A stretch of 55,410 nucleotides of DNA, taken from Gammaproteobacteria bacterium (lineage in GTDB: Bacteria; Pseudomonadota; Gammaproteobacteria; Enterobacterales; Alteromonadaceae). Where the stretch lies: the NCBI GenBank assembly GCA_018825965.1, contig JAHKAA010000008.1, forward strand, positions 1 to 55,410. The letters are read 5' to 3'. A model generated the notes under the pieces. The model had not been told where the DNA came from. It saw only the letters and a list, made by a program, of their open reading frames with translations, and made no database searches. The position numbers and the translations under genes were made by a program. Positions 33,655 through 42,183 of the stretch are shown here, piece after piece (the stretch's first letter is position 1; each line of letters opens with the position of its first letter).

Positions 33655-34386
33655 ATGGCAAATCAGTTAAAAAGCCGGCCTCAAAGTATTCATGGCTGGG
33701 TGGCGGAAGAATTAGGGACCCGTATTGTCAGTGGCATTTATTCACCAGGTGAATATATTCCTAACGAAACCACTATAGGTGAAGAGTTAGGCGTGTCCCG
33801 TACTGCGCTGCGTGAAGCTTTTAAAATTCTGACATCCAAAGGTTTACTGGAATCGCGGCCTAAATTGGGTACCCGCATTCGCCCGCGCAAATACTGGAAT
33901 ATGTTCGACACCGAAATTCTAAGCTGGTGTTTTGAATCCAAACCTTCGCCGCAGTTTTTTATTTCTTTGTTTGAAATCCGTGAAATTTTTGAACCAGCTG
34001 CTGCAGAGCTGGCAGCAAAAAATCGCAGCGAAGAACAATCAGCCACTTTAGCTGCTGCTTATGATGCAATGGAAAAAGCTGAAATTGGCACTGATGCGGT
34101 GTTTTCAAGCGATTTAGAATTTCATATGGCGATACTGGATGCCACTAACAATGAATTTATGATTTCGTTGGGCATGACGATACAAACGGCCTTAATGGGC
34201 TTGTTCCGCTTAAGCAGTTCTATTGCCGAAGAATATGTAGATTCATTGCCTGGCCACAAGGCGGTGTATCAGGCCATAGCTGCCGGCGATGCCGCCAAAG
34301 CAAAAATTGAAATGTTCCAGTTGCTGGCTAAATCCAAAGAAAACTTAGCTTATGCTCTGAAAAATCTGGCCAAACAGCCGGAGTGA
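33655..34386 (+). CDS. GntR/FadR-family regulator of the arabinose locus
   Basis: A 243-residue regulator. The N-terminal winged helix-turn-helix (about 10-75) reads IPNETTIGEELGVSRTALREAFKILTSKGLLESRPKLGTRI in pieces typical of GntR. The C-terminal FCD domain has the metal-ligand pattern DLEFHMAILDATNN and LPGHKAVYQAI. Such proteins usually repress sugar-acid genes and respond to a pathway intermediate. It sits at the edge of the arabinose locus; candidate operators with a TATTAC core lie upstream of four units there. The regulatory link is inferred from position. Confidence 0.85.
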   Translation: MANQLKSRPQSIHGWVAEELGTRIVSGIYSPGEYIPNETTIGEELGVSRTALREAFKILTSKGLLESRPKLGTRIRPRKYWNMFDTEILSWCFESKPSPQFFISLFEIREIFEPAAAELAAKNRSEEQSATLAAAYDAMEKAEIGTDAVFSSDLEFHMAILDATNNEFMISLGMTIQTALMGLFRLSSSIAEEYVDSLPGHKAVYQAIAAGDAAKAKIEMFQLLAKSKENLAYALKNLAKQPE

Positions 34387-34392
34387 TCAACA

Positions 34393-34429
34393 GCAGGCAG
34401 AGCCAAATACTCTGCCTGCTTCTCCTTTT
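34393..34429 (+). terminator. Intrinsic terminator between convergent genes
   Basis: GCAGGCAGAG (34393-34402) and CTCTGCCTGC (34410-34419) form a perfect 10-bp stem with a 7-nt loop, followed by TTCTCCTTTT. It ends the regulator transcript and reaches the last base of the convergent FAH-family gene. Confidence 0.8.
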
Positions 34430-35423
34430 ACAGCGCTTTTACTGTCAAAGGCTGTTTGCTATTCACAGCTAAGGTATTACGCAGCGCTACACCAAAAACC
34501 GGTGCTTCAATTTCAAAGACGTCACCAGAGCGGGTTTCAATGCCATCACCCACACTTAAAGTGGCGGTACCAAAATAATGCAGGTGGGCATCACCAGGGC
34601 GGCAAAATAAATCGTATTTAAAGTGGTGATGTTCCAGATTACTGATGCTGTGCGACATATTGTCTTCGCCGCTGACAAAAGCTTTTTGCCACAGCAATTT
34701 GCCATCACGGTAAATACGGGACGTGCCTTCAATATGAGCTGGCAAATCGCCGAGCAGCAATTCAGGGCCCACAGCGCAAGGCCGTAATTTGGAATGCGCC
34801 AGGTATAAATAATTCAGCCGCTCGGTTTTGTGATCAGAGAACTCATTGCCTAAAGCAAAACCAATACGCCATGGCTGACCTTCAGCGTCATTGATATAAA
34901 CCCCAACAATTTCAGGTTCTTCACCACCATCTAAAGCAAAAGAAGGAGACCGCAGCTCTGCACCGGGGGATACCACTATGCTGCCATCTCCTTTATAAAA
35001 CCATTCAGGTTGCACACCGGTTTCACCAGCAGCAGGTTTACCGCCATCCAGACCCAACTTAAACATTTTCATGGTATCTGTCAGTTCAGCCACTGCTTTA
35101 CCGCTGGTTTGAGCATGCATAGTGGCGCGCGTATCAGCGCTGCCTAAATGCGTCAGGCCTGTGCCCGTCACCAGTAAATGCGCCTGATCCGGATGATCAA
35201 AAGGCGCCAGTAACCGGCCTTCAGCCACTATCGCCTGATAATCAAGCCGCTGGTCACTGACTAATTCGGTGACCAGTTGTTGCAATGGTTTTTTTGCCGC
35301 TAAAGCCTGATTTGCCAGCTGATAGACGGTTTGGATCTGACTTAGAGGCTCAACCTCTGTTGTAGATAACACCAGAGCCACAGCGCGTTGCTGCTCTTTG
35401 GTCACAAATTGAATTAAACGCAT
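34428..35423 (-). CDS. FAH-superfamily protein (AraD1/GguC-like), probable keto-deoxyarabonate dehydratase
   Basis: A 331-residue protein of the fumarylacetoacetate hydrolase superfamily. The C-terminal catalytic core has the acidic metal-binding pattern in EEPEIVGVYIND and GNEFSDHKTE, plus the GDGIETRSGDVFEIEAPVFG tail. It matches the AraD1/GguC group found beside sugar ABC transporters. The locus lacks a DHDPS-type keto-deoxyarabonate dehydratase, and Caulobacter XylX shows that FAH-fold enzymes can dehydrate 2-keto-3-deoxy sugar acids, so this gene probably fills that step. A TTGTATTACAA palindrome lies 25 bp upstream. Confidence 0.75.
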   Translation of the reverse strand: MRLIQFVTKEQQRAVALVLSTTEVEPLSQIQTVYQLANQALAAKKPLQQLVTELVSDQRLDYQAIVAEGRLLAPFDHPDQAHLLVTGTGLTHLGSADTRATMHAQTSGKAVAELTDTMKMFKLGLDGGKPAAGETGVQPEWFYKGDGSIVVSPGAELRSPSFALDGGEEPEIVGVYINDAEGQPWRIGFALGNEFSDHKTERLNYLYLAHSKLRPCAVGPELLLGDLPAHIEGTSRIYRDGKLLWQKAFVSGEDNMSHSISNLEHHHFKYDLFCRPGDAHLHYFGTATLSVGDGIETRSGDVFEIEAPVFGVALRNTLAVNSKQPLTVKAL

Positions 35424-35447
35424 CGCACATCCTCGTCAATTTTATAT

Positions 35448-35458
35448 TTGTATTACAA
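35448..35458. promoter_or_regulatory. Candidate arabinose-regulon operator 1
   Basis: TTGTATTACAA is a perfect 5-1-5 palindrome upstream of the FAH-family gene. The same TATTAC-centred 11-mer recurs at 36595, 36747 and 42144. Confidence 0.5.
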
Positions 35459-35501
35459 TAAGATTAATATCTATTTTCTGCTGCCCGTTGTCAAGCAGAA
35501 C

Positions 35502-35582
35502 TGTAGGGGCGGGTCTTGTACCCGCCCGTCTTAAGACACCGCGATGCTCATGGAAGGGCCGGGGCAAGCCGCGGCCCCTACA
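35502..35582. repeat. GC-rich palindromic element (REP/MITE-like, 81 bp)
   Basis: The element is bounded by the 9-bp inverted repeat TGTAGGGGC (35502-35510) / GCCCCTACA (35574-35582). It contains two hairpins: GGGCGGGT/ACCCGCCC (35507-35514/35520-35527) and GGGCCG/CGGCCC (35556-35561/35572-35577). It is far more GC-rich than its surroundings and sits between the FAH and GH43 genes. This is typical of dispersed intergenic repeats; copy number cannot be seen here. Confidence 0.6.
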
Positions 35583-35599
35583 CCCCGCCCATCCATTCG

Positions 35600-36559
35600 T
35601 CAGTTCCGATCTTTATCCAAACCTTCACTGGTCATAATGATGCGTTTTAAAGTGCCATCTTTGTTGTAATAAAGCCGGTCAACTGCGACTGATCGACGGA
35701 ATTCGCCGCCATCAGGCTGAGCTGCACCTGTGTGGTAAAAAAAGTAATCTTTGCCTTTAAATTCAATAATGGCCTGATGGTTGGTGGGGGAGTTGCCCGC
35801 TACTTCATTCAGAATGTCCTGATAGACCCAAGGCCCGGTGATTTTTTTGCTGGTGGCATAAACAATTTTTTCCGGAAAACCAGAGGCATAAGACAAGTAA
35901 TACAAATCGGCTTTTTTATGCAGCCAAATGGCTTCGGTAAAATTGGGTAAATCCAGATTATGGATAGGACCATCCAGCTCTGTCATAGTGGCTTTGAGTT
36001 TGGCATAGCGGGCTTTGGTGTTGCCCCAGAACAAATAAGCCTGACCGTCGTCGTCAATAAAGACCGATGGGTCTATATCATCCCAGTCGATTTCAGTGTC
36101 ACTAGTCATATCGTTGGTAATAAGCGCAGTGCCGCGGGCATCTTTAAAAGGCCCAAGCGGTGTATCACCCACAGCAACACCAATAGCAAAACCATTGATA
36201 CTGGCGTGGCGTACTGTGACATACCAATAAAACTTGCCGTCTTTTTCAATGACCTGCGAAGCCCAGGCATCGCCTTTAGCCCAACTGAAATCTGTGGCCT
36301 TTAATTTAGCGCCATGAGCCTGCCAGTTTTTCATGTCTTTGGACGAAAACACCAGCCAGTCATGTATCACAAAAAAGGTCTTATTGTCTTTGGCTTCATC
36401 ATGGCCTGTGTACAAATAGACGGTATCACCGACCACCAAAGCGGCTGGGTCTGCAGTGCGTACATCAGTAAATAGTGGATTAGCAGCCCACAGGCTGTTG
36501 CTGACCAGACTGAATAATCCGGTCAGCAGTAAAATGGTAAATATCTGAACGTTTTTCAT
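35600..36559 (-). CDS. Secreted glycoside hydrolase family 43 protein (arabinofuranosidase/arabinanase type)
   Basis: A 319-residue five-bladed propeller enzyme with a signal peptide cleaved after about residue 25 (SNSLWA-A). The GH43 triad is visible: catalytic base in RTADPAALV, pKa-modulating aspartate in DDIDPSVFIDDDG, and acid glutamate in LPNFTEAIWL. It should release arabinose or xylose from arabinoxylan or arabinan in the periplasm or outside. It is divergent from the dehydratase gene across a shared regulatory region. Exact GH43 subfamily is uncertain. Confidence 0.85.
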   Translation of the reverse strand: MKNVQIFTILLLTGLFSLVSNSLWAANPLFTDVRTADPAALVVGDTVYLYTGHDEAKDNKTFFVIHDWLVFSSKDMKNWQAHGAKLKATDFSWAKGDAWASQVIEKDGKFYWYVTVRHASINGFAIGVAVGDTPLGPFKDARGTALITNDMTSDTEIDWDDIDPSVFIDDDGQAYLFWGNTKARYAKLKATMTELDGPIHNLDLPNFTEAIWLHKKADLYYLSYASGFPEKIVYATSKKITGPWVYQDILNEVAGNSPTNHQAIIEFKGKDYFFYHTGAAQPDGGEFRRSVAVDRLYYNKDGTLKRIIMTSEGLDKDRN

Positions 36560-36594
36560 AATACCCCTGTCGTGATTTAATAATAATTATCTTA

Positions 36595-36606
36595 TAGTAT
36601 TACCAA
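36595..36606. promoter_or_regulatory. Candidate arabinose-regulon operator 2
   Basis: TAGTATTACCAA lies 36 bp upstream of the minus-strand GH43 start and shares the TATTAC core with the other candidate sites. Confidence 0.45.
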
Positions 36607-36741
36607 TTGAGCCGAATGTGCAAAAAATGCACAAATTAAGAGCAGATAAAAAATTCCAATTAAATCAATGCAAAGTTAGAAAACCTGCACTGCTTTGGTG
36701 AAAATTTTTTACGAACTGCTTGAACTTTGGCTTCAGCTTGA

Positions 36742-36757
36742 TGTATTAGTAATACAA
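36742..36757. promoter_or_regulatory. Candidate arabinose-regulon operator 3
   Basis: TGTATTA-G-TAATACA (36742-36756) is a perfect 7-1-7 palindrome 34 bp upstream of the IlvD-type dehydratase start. It contains the TATTAC core in the reverse orientation (TTGTATTACTA on the minus strand). Confidence 0.5.
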
Positions 36758-36790
36758 TATTATTAAATCAAATTGCTTTAGGATTCAACT

Positions 36791-38530
36791 ATGGCCCAAG
36801 ACGAAAAGAAAAAAGTGCAGCTTCGCTCTGCCAGCTGGTTTGGTACTAACGATAAAAACGGCTTTATGTATCGCAGCTGGATGAAAAATCAGGGCATTCC
36901 TGATCATCACTTTCAGGGCAAGCCAGTTATTGGGGTTTGTAATACCTGGTCTGAGCTAACGCCTTGTAATGCACATTTTCGTCAAATCGCCGAACGGGTG
37001 AAAAACGGCATTCGTGAAGCAGGTGGTATTCCGGTGGAGTTTCCTGTGTTCTCCAATGGTGAATCGAATTTACGTCCAACCGCCATGCTAACGCGCAATT
37101 TAGCGGCTATGGATACTGAAGAAGCTATTCGTGGTAACCCTATTGATGGTGTGGTGCTGCTGGTCGGCTGTGATAAAACCACACCTGCTTTACTAATGGG
37201 CGCTGCCAGTTGTGACTTACCGACCATAGTAGTCACAGGTGGCCCTATGTTAAACGGCAAACACCACGGCAAAGATGTCGGTTCAGGCACGCTCGTCTGG
37301 CAGGCGCATGAAGAATACAAGGCAGGCCGTATTACGCTGGAACAGTTTATGGATATGGAGGCCAGCATGTCGCGTTCTGCCGGTACCTGCAACACCATGG
37401 GCACAGCTTCTACCATGGCTTGTATGGCTGAATCTTTAGGCACCAGTTTGCCGCACAATGCCGCTATTCCTGCAGTGGATTCACGCCGTTATGTGCTGGC
37501 GCATTTATCCGGTATGCGTATTGTCGATATGGTGTTTGAAGATTTAAAGCTATCGAAAATTCTGACCAAAGATGCCTTTATTAATGCCATTCGCACTAAC
37601 GCTGCCATAGGCGGTTCCACCAATGCGGTGATCCACTTAAAAGCCATAGCGGGCCGTATTGGTGTGGATTTATCTTTGGATGACTGGTCGCATGGCAAAG
37701 GTGTTCCGACATTGGTGAACCTGCAACCGTCAGGTAAATACCTGATGGAAGAATTTTATTACTCAGGTGGTTTACCTGCAGTGCTGCGCCGTTTAGGCGA
37801 AAGCGGCATGTTAAATAACGACGCCTTAACGGTGAACGGCAAAAGTATCTGGGACAACGTTAAAGACTCTGAATGCTACAACGACGATGTGATCCGACCT
37901 ATGGACAATCCGCTGGTGGCCAGTGGCGGCATTTGCATTTTACGCGGTAACTTAGCACCTCGTGGCGCTGTGTTAAAACCATCAGCCGCCAGTCCGCATT
38001 TACTCAAACACCGTGGCAAAGCAGTGGTGTTTGAAAACTTTGATATGTACAAAGCGCGCATTAACGATCCAGAGCTGGATATCGATGAAAATAGCATTAT
38101 GGTGCTGAAAAACTGTGGGCCCAAAGGCTACCCTGGTATGGCCGAAGTCGGCAATATGGGCTTACCTCCTAAGGTGCTGCAAAAAGGTATTAAAGATATG
38201 GTGCGTATTTCAGATGCCCGCATGAGTGGCACTGCTTTTGGCACTGTGGTTTTGCATGTGACACCTGAAGCTATGGAACTAGGGCCTTTAGCAGCTGTGC
38301 AGGAAGGTGATTATATTCAGTTGGATGCCCACAATGGCGTGTTGCATCTGGAAGTGTCGGATGAAGAAATCGCCGCACGTTTAGAAAAATTAAAAGCCAC
38401 ACAAGTGATTATGCACACTGGTGGTTATATGGAAATTTATCGCGAACGGGTTCTGCAGGCCGATGAAGGCTGCGACTTCGACTTTTTAGTTGGCTGTCGT
38501 GGTGCTGCAGTGCCGGCCCATTCGCATTAG
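36791..38530 (+). CDS. IlvD/Edd-family sugar-acid dehydratase, probable L-arabonate dehydratase
   Basis: A 579-residue dehydratase. Iron-sulfur cluster cysteines are visible in GVCNTWSELTPCN, LLVGCDKTTPALLMGA and SRSAGTCNTMGTAS. The length, the FGTNDKNGFMYRSWMKNQG start and the C-terminal GGYMEIYRERVLQADEGCDFDFL match the pentonate dehydratase branch rather than IlvD or Edd proper. It converts L-arabonate to 2-keto-3-deoxyarabonate. First gene of the plus-strand catabolic operon. Confidence 0.88.
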   Translation: MAQDEKKKVQLRSASWFGTNDKNGFMYRSWMKNQGIPDHHFQGKPVIGVCNTWSELTPCNAHFRQIAERVKNGIREAGGIPVEFPVFSNGESNLRPTAMLTRNLAAMDTEEAIRGNPIDGVVLLVGCDKTTPALLMGAASCDLPTIVVTGGPMLNGKHHGKDVGSGTLVWQAHEEYKAGRITLEQFMDMEASMSRSAGTCNTMGTASTMACMAESLGTSLPHNAAIPAVDSRRYVLAHLSGMRIVDMVFEDLKLSKILTKDAFINAIRTNAAIGGSTNAVIHLKAIAGRIGVDLSLDDWSHGKGVPTLVNLQPSGKYLMEEFYYSGGLPAVLRRLGESGMLNNDALTVNGKSIWDNVKDSECYNDDVIRPMDNPLVASGGICILRGNLAPRGAVLKPSAASPHLLKHRGKAVVFENFDMYKARINDPELDIDENSIMVLKNCGPKGYPGMAEVGNMGLPPKVLQKGIKDMVRISDARMSGTAFGTVVLHVTPEAMELGPLAAVQEGDYIQLDAHNGVLHLEVSDEEIAARLEKLKATQVIMHTGGYMEIYRERVLQADEGCDFDFLVGCRGAAVPAHSH

Positions 38531-38601
38531 TTTAGGCATTTGGCCAAGCTTTTAGGGTGGGTGGTGCCAGCCCTAAAGGCTATTTTATACGAGGCAAAAC
38601 A

Positions 38602-39372
38602 ATGAATTTAAGCAATCAGTATCCAAGTCTGAGTCACAAAACCGTATTTATCAGTGGCGGTGGTTCAGGCATTGGTGCTTGTTTGGTGGAAGCTTTTATC
38701 GCTCAGGGCGCTAAAGTGGCTTTTGTGGATATTTTAGAGGCTGAATCTAAGGCTTTAGTCGCTGATTTAACCGCCAAATACCCGGATGCAGAGCTGAAAT
38801 TTTATGCCTGTGATTTGCTGAATATTGATGATTTAAAGCAGGTGATAGAGCAGGTCAAGCAACAGCTTGGCGCTATCAGCGTATTAGTGAATAACGCTGC
38901 CAGCGATACCCGACATAACTTCCTTGACGTCACGCCTGAGTACTGGGATCAGCGGGTGAACATCAATTTACGCCACCAGTTTTTTGCCATTCAGGCTGTC
39001 TATCCGCAGATGAAAGAGCTGGGCGGCGGTTCCATTATCAATTTAGGTTCAATGAGCTGGTATGAAAGTCAGGGCGGTATGCCGGGCTACACCAGCTCTA
39101 AAGCCGCAGTTTTGGGTTTAACCCGGGGTTTAGCCCGTGATTTAGGGCCGGATAAAATCCGCGTCAATACCTTAACACCGGGCTGGGTGATGACAGAACG
39201 TCAGTTGAAGTTTTGGGTGAACGAAGAAACGGCACGGGATATTGAAAAAAATCAATGCGTCAAAGACAGCCTGATGCCGGAAGATGTGGCCGCTATGGCG
39301 CTGTTTCTGGCTTCCGACGACAGCAAATTGTGTACAGCACAAAACTTTATTGTGGACGGTGGCTGGATTTAA
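38602..39372 (+). CDS. SDR-family dehydrogenase, probable L-arabinose 1-dehydrogenase
   Basis: A 256-residue short-chain dehydrogenase. The ATG at 38602 (MNLSNQYPS) follows a GAGG site; the upstream start at 38557 lacks one. Cofactor motif SGGGSGIG, NNAAS, catalytic serine in LGSMSWYES and YTSSKAA (YxxxK) are intact. By context it should oxidise L-arabinose to L-arabinolactone, since no other pentose dehydrogenase is present. Substrate is inferred. Confidence 0.82.
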   Translation: MNLSNQYPSLSHKTVFISGGGSGIGACLVEAFIAQGAKVAFVDILEAESKALVADLTAKYPDAELKFYACDLLNIDDLKQVIEQVKQQLGAISVLVNNAASDTRHNFLDVTPEYWDQRVNINLRHQFFAIQAVYPQMKELGGGSIINLGSMSWYESQGGMPGYTSSKAAVLGLTRGLARDLGPDKIRVNTLTPGWVMTERQLKFWVNEETARDIEKNQCVKDSLMPEDVAAMALFLASDDSKLCTAQNFIVDGGWI

Positions 39373-39445
39373 CTGCCCGCGCAGTGATCCAGCCGCTTTT
39401 TTTACCACCACTTTTTATTAGCAACGCAAGAACAAGGGTTTAGCA

Positions 39446-41044
39446 ATGATGATTACAGGTCAACAACTGATTAACGGGCACTGGGTGCAAGGCGAAGCGG
39501 GTCAGTACCAGGCGGTCAACCCAGCTGCTGCAGCTTTTATTGAACCTGTGATGAGTTATGCCAGCAAAAATCAGGTGCATCAGGCGGTGGCTGCAGCTGC
39601 AGCAGCTGCACCTGTATTTGCTGCCACTTCACTTGCAGAGCGAGCTGCCTTTTTAGAATTATGCGCCGATGAAATTATGGCTTTAGGGGATGAGTTGCCT
39701 GAACGTGTCGCATTAGAAACAGGTTATCCAAAAGCCCGTGGGGAAGGCGAGCGTGCCCGCACTGTTAATCAGCTGCGTTTATTTGCCTCTTCTATCCGCT
39801 CTGGTGAATACCTGAATATCCGTATTGATACCGCCTTGCCAGATCGCCAGCCTTTGCCTCGACCGGATTTACGTTATACCAATCAGCCTATAGGTCCTGT
39901 GGTGGTCTTTGGTGCCAGTAATTTTCCACTGGCTTTTTCTGTGGCTGGTGGTGATACAGCTGCGGCTTTAGCTGCGGGTTGCCCTGTCATTGTCAAAGGT
40001 CATAACTCACACCCTGGTACTTGTGAACTGGTCGCACGCGCTTTGCACAAGGCTGTGCAAAAAGCGGCTTTACCTGCTGCTGTGTTTTCTTTGATTATGG
40101 GTGCTGGCCGTGAAGTAGGTTCTGAACTGGTGGTCGCGCCAGAAGTAAAAGCTGTCGGCTTTACCGGCTCTTTAGCAGGTGGCATGGCATTGTTTCAACT
40201 GGCGAATAACAGACCAGAACCTATTCCTGTATTTGCCGAAATGGGCAGCGTCAACCCTGTGGTGTTATTGCCAGAGGCGCTTGAGCAAAATGCTGAAGGG
40301 ATAGCAGCAGGTTTTGTTGGTTCTTTAACCTTGGGCGTTGGCCAGTTTTGTGTGAACCCTGGTGTGGCTGTAGCTATTCAAAGCCCGGCGCTGGATAGAT
40401 TCTGCAGCGCAGCTTCTGCAGCTTTAGCCAAAGTACCAGCTGGCGTCATGTTAAACGAAGGTATAGCGGCAGCTTATCAAAAAGGCACAGCGCATTTGTC
40501 TGCTCAGGCTGGTGTTGAACTGGTCGGCAGCGGTGAAGCTGTGGGCGACAAAGCAGGCTTTTGCACTCAGGCCAAGCTGTTTAAAGTCACAGCCGAAGCC
40601 TTTTTGGCCAATCCACATTTGCAGGAAGAAGTTTTTGGTCATGTTTCAGTGTTGGTAAGCTGTGTCGATCAGGCTCAGTTGCTGGCCGTAGTACGCACTT
40701 TAAAAGGTCAACTGACGGGCACTTTACAGGCCACAGCTGCTGAGCTTGTCACTCAGGCTGAATTAATTAGTCTGCTACGACAAAAAGTAGGGCGTCTGGT
40801 GGTGAATAACTTCCCGACTGGTGTGGAAGTTTGTGATGCCATGATGCACGGCGGGCCTTTCCCTGCAGCTACTGATGCACGTTTTACCTCGGTAGGCACT
40901 GCTTCTATTGCCCGTTTTGTCCGTCCTATTTGTTTCCAGAATTACCCGGCTGAGTTATTACCACCAGAGCTGCAAAACGCCAATCCATGGGGCTTGCCTC
41001 GTTTGGTGAATGGGGTAAAAACCAGCGCTGCGGTTGAGGCTTAA
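39446..41044 (+). CDS. Aldehyde dehydrogenase, probable 2-ketoglutarate semialdehyde dehydrogenase
   Basis: A 532-residue ALDH. The Rossmann and substrate segments GPVVVFGASNFPLAFS, the catalytic glutamate in FAEMGSVNPV and the catalytic cysteine in GVGQFCVNPG are present. Sequence style and length match the NADP-dependent 2-ketoglutarate semialdehyde dehydrogenases of oxidative pentose pathways, the last step to 2-oxoglutarate. ATG codons at 39446 and 39449 are both possible. Confidence 0.87.
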   Translation: MMITGQQLINGHWVQGEAGQYQAVNPAAAAFIEPVMSYASKNQVHQAVAAAAAAAPVFAATSLAERAAFLELCADEIMALGDELPERVALETGYPKARGEGERARTVNQLRLFASSIRSGEYLNIRIDTALPDRQPLPRPDLRYTNQPIGPVVVFGASNFPLAFSVAGGDTAAALAAGCPVIVKGHNSHPGTCELVARALHKAVQKAALPAAVFSLIMGAGREVGSELVVAPEVKAVGFTGSLAGGMALFQLANNRPEPIPVFAEMGSVNPVVLLPEALEQNAEGIAAGFVGSLTLGVGQFCVNPGVAVAIQSPALDRFCSAASAALAKVPAGVMLNEGIAAAYQKGTAHLSAQAGVELVGSGEAVGDKAGFCTQAKLFKVTAEAFLANPHLQEEVFGHVSVLVSCVDQAQLLAVVRTLKGQLTGTLQATAAELVTQAELISLLRQKVGRLVVNNFPTGVEVCDAMMHGGPFPAATDARFTSVGTASIARFVRPICFQNYPAELLPPELQNANPWGLPRLVNGVKTSAAVEA

Positions 41045-42091
41045 ATGAGCTTTGTCGTCACCACAGAAACTTTGCAGCTGGCAGCTTTAAAGCGGCCCTT
41101 GCAGTTGATTAAGCTGACCAATCCGGCCGGACTTAGTGTGACCTTAAGTAATTTAGGCGCAGGTTTATGGTCAGTGCTTATGCCTGAAGCTGAGTCCGAT
41201 AACACCGTTGAGCTTTTGCAAAACTATCAGGACCCAAGCCTTTTTGCCCGCAACCCTTATTATTTTGCCGTCACTATAGGCCGGGTGGCGAACCGTATTG
41301 GTGCAGCCGCTTATATGCAACAAGGTCAGGTGATGTCCTTGCTTGCCAATGAAGGGCCCAATCAATTGCATGGTGGCCCTGATGGCTTGGGCAGTCGCTT
41401 CTGGGATTTTGAGATAGAGCAGCAAAAAGACAGAGTGTGTGTGACTTTTCGCATCACCAGTTTAGAAGGTGATCAGGGTTTTCCAGGCCAATTGGATGTG
41501 CAGTTGAGGTATAGCCTGCTGGAGCATCACGAGCTGGTGCTGGAATACAGCGCAGTGTCAGATAAAGACATTCCGGTCAGCCTGACCAATCATGCGTATT
41601 GGGCCATTGGCGGAGTGGGTAAAAATACTGTGCTTGACCAGCAATTGCAGCTGGATGCCGATTTTATTCTGCAACTGGATAAACAACTGGTGCCCACAGG
41701 TGAGTTAATACCGGCAACAGGCGCTTTTGATTTTAAAGCGGGCAAGCTGATAGGTCAGGATATAACCCAGCTTGAAAATGGCTACGACCATTATTTTGTG
41801 CTGAGTAAAGACCGCGATCAAAACAGAGCCGCAGCTTTAGTTCGGGACCCGCTGTCTGGTCGTTTTTTGCAGTTGTTTACCGATCAACCCGGACTTCAGT
41901 TTTACAGCGGTAACTTTTTGGATGGCAGCATAGTAGGTAACCAAGGCACGACAATAGAGAAATACGCGGCTTTATGTCTGGAGCCTCATGGTTATCCAAA
42001 TGCAGTCAATAAACCAAATTTTCCAACAGCTTTGCTGAAAGCAGGGCAGTTATACCGGCAATGCAGTCGTTTTGTATTGGGGTATAGCTGA
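41045..42091 (+). CDS. galM: Aldose 1-epimerase (mutarotase, GalM-like)
   Basis: A 348-residue mutarotase with the conserved VGRVANRI, NQLHGGPDGLG (catalytic histidine), LTNHAYWAIGG and the late glutamate in TIEKYAALCLEPHGYPNAVN. It should interconvert arabinose anomers for the dehydrogenase. It starts directly after the ALDH stop codon. Confidence 0.9.
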   Translation: MSFVVTTETLQLAALKRPLQLIKLTNPAGLSVTLSNLGAGLWSVLMPEAESDNTVELLQNYQDPSLFARNPYYFAVTIGRVANRIGAAAYMQQGQVMSLLANEGPNQLHGGPDGLGSRFWDFEIEQQKDRVCVTFRITSLEGDQGFPGQLDVQLRYSLLEHHELVLEYSAVSDKDIPVSLTNHAYWAIGGVGKNTVLDQQLQLDADFILQLDKQLVPTGELIPATGAFDFKAGKLIGQDITQLENGYDHYFVLSKDRDQNRAAALVRDPLSGRFLQLFTDQPGLQFYSGNFLDGSIVGNQGTTIEKYAALCLEPHGYPNAVNKPNFPTALLKAGQLYRQCSRFVLGYS

Positions 42092-42143
42092 AGCAATCCG
42101 GGTTTAATCAAAATCTAATCAAAGCAGGCCACCTTCTTTATAT

Positions 42144-42154
42144 AAATATTACAA
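42144..42154. promoter_or_regulatory. Candidate arabinose-regulon operator 4
   Basis: AAATATTACAA lies 29 bp upstream of the sugar-binding protein gene and shares TATTACAA with site 1. It is the least palindromic of the four. Confidence 0.4.
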
Positions 42155-42183
42155 GGGCCTGCTCGACAAGGGGGAATAAGCGT

